From Ardenticatenia bacterium (GTDB lineage Bacteria; Chloroflexota; Anaerolineae; Aggregatilineales; Ch27): 6,506 nt of DNA. The translations under genes and the position numbers were made by a program. The notes beneath the pieces are model-generated. The model did not search any database and was not told where the DNA came from. It saw only the letters and a program-made list of their open reading frames with translations. This document shows, piece by piece, positions 6,328 to 6,506 of the stretch. The stretch covers positions 1 through 6,506 of the forward strand of contig JALSTC010000806.1 in the NCBI GenBank assembly GCA_026983935.1, given 5' to 3'. How positions within the stretch are numbered: position 1 is the first letter of the stretch; every line of letters starts with the position of its first letter.

Positions 6328-6506
6328 TCACGTCTCCAGTTCGATGAACTGCAGTTCGCCCGTGTGCAGGTCAACCACGACCACAGACCGCGACTGCCGC
6401 TGCACGCCGCCCAGCGCGCCGGGATTGATCACCCGTGTCGTGCCGATCTGCTCATCGCGGCGCAGGTGCGTGTGTCCGTGGAACACATAGCGGTACTGCT
6501 GGGATT
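6328..6506 (-). CDS. Metallophosphoesterase, YfcE/MJ0936 type (C-terminal part, cut by window)
   Basis: Reading the minus strand from the window edge gives 58 open codons and a TGA at 6330-6328. The peptide carries HGHTH (GHTH encoded at 6466-6477), the last metal-binding motif of calcineurin-like phosphoesterases. About 13 residues later comes INPGALGG (NPG at 6418-6426), the INPGS-type turn typical of the small YfcE/MJ0936 phosphodiesterases. A final beta strand pair (SRSVVVVDL, then GELQFIELE) closes the fold. Enzymes of this family hydrolyse phosphodiesters using two metal ions, usually Mn; the physiological substrate is not predictable here. The N-terminal metal-binding motifs lie beyond the window. 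The gene converges on the acetyltransferase gene with no intergenic base. Confidence 0.85.
   Translation of the reverse strand, partial: SQQYRYVFHGHTHLRRDEQIGTTRVINPGALGGVQRQSRSVVVVDLHTGELQFIELET
6337..6357. repeat. Overlapping palindromes near the convergent gene ends
   Basis: CAGTTC-GAT-GAACTG (6337-6351) is a 6-bp stem with a 3-base loop. Its right arm is shared with a second perfect palindrome, GAACTGCAGTTC (6346-6357). The two could form competing hairpins just after the acetyltransferase stop. There is no T-run on either side. The sequence also encodes a repeated Glu-Leu pair in the phosphoesterase tail, which may be the whole explanation. Confidence 0.3.

Overview
The window is GC-rich (roughly 60%), densely coding and almost entirely on one strand. 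It reads as a chromosomal piece of a free-living bacterium. The combination of a Hanks-type Ser/Thr kinase fused to a zinc ribbon, membrane helices and TPRs, a PspA homologue, a short NfeD protein and a receiver-first histidine kinase, with AGGAGG ribosome sites, fits a Chloroflexota (Anaerolineae-like) genome. That assignment is an inference from gene style; nothing in the sequence proves it. I see no insertion sequence, phage gene, CRISPR array, tRNA or rRNA.

Layout. Positions 2-1060 hold the 3' part of a receiver-HisKA-HATPase sensor kinase, cut by the window start. A 117-base gap follows, with a possible promoter framed by a 7-bp inverted repeat and a strong ribosome site. Five plus-strand genes come next with gaps of 112, 34, 60 and 18 bases: pspA (1178-1858); a large membrane Ser/Thr kinase with TPR and zinc-ribbon modules (1971-4232); an unrecognised two-helix membrane protein with a long coiled coil (4267-5112); a short NfeD-family membrane protein with a C-terminal OB fold (5173-5844); and a GNAT acetyltransferase (5863-6327). 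The minus strand then carries the 3' end of a YfcE/MJ0936-type metallophosphoesterase (6328-6506). It is convergent with the acetyltransferase gene, and their stop codons touch within one TGATCA.

How the genes may work together. PspA is a membrane-stabilising ESCRT-III-like protein, and NfeD proteins are membrane-organising partners found near PspA or flotillins in several phyla. A Ser/Thr kinase and a membrane-anchored coiled-coil protein lie between them in the same orientation and close spacing. This suggests a kinase-controlled envelope-maintenance module, in which the coiled-coil protein could be a membrane dock or antagonist for PspA and the kinase could take the regulatory place that PspF/PspB/PspC hold in proteobacteria. 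The functional link is inferred from gene order only. It is the most interesting content of the window. The acetyltransferase and phosphoesterase look like ordinary housekeeping neighbours.
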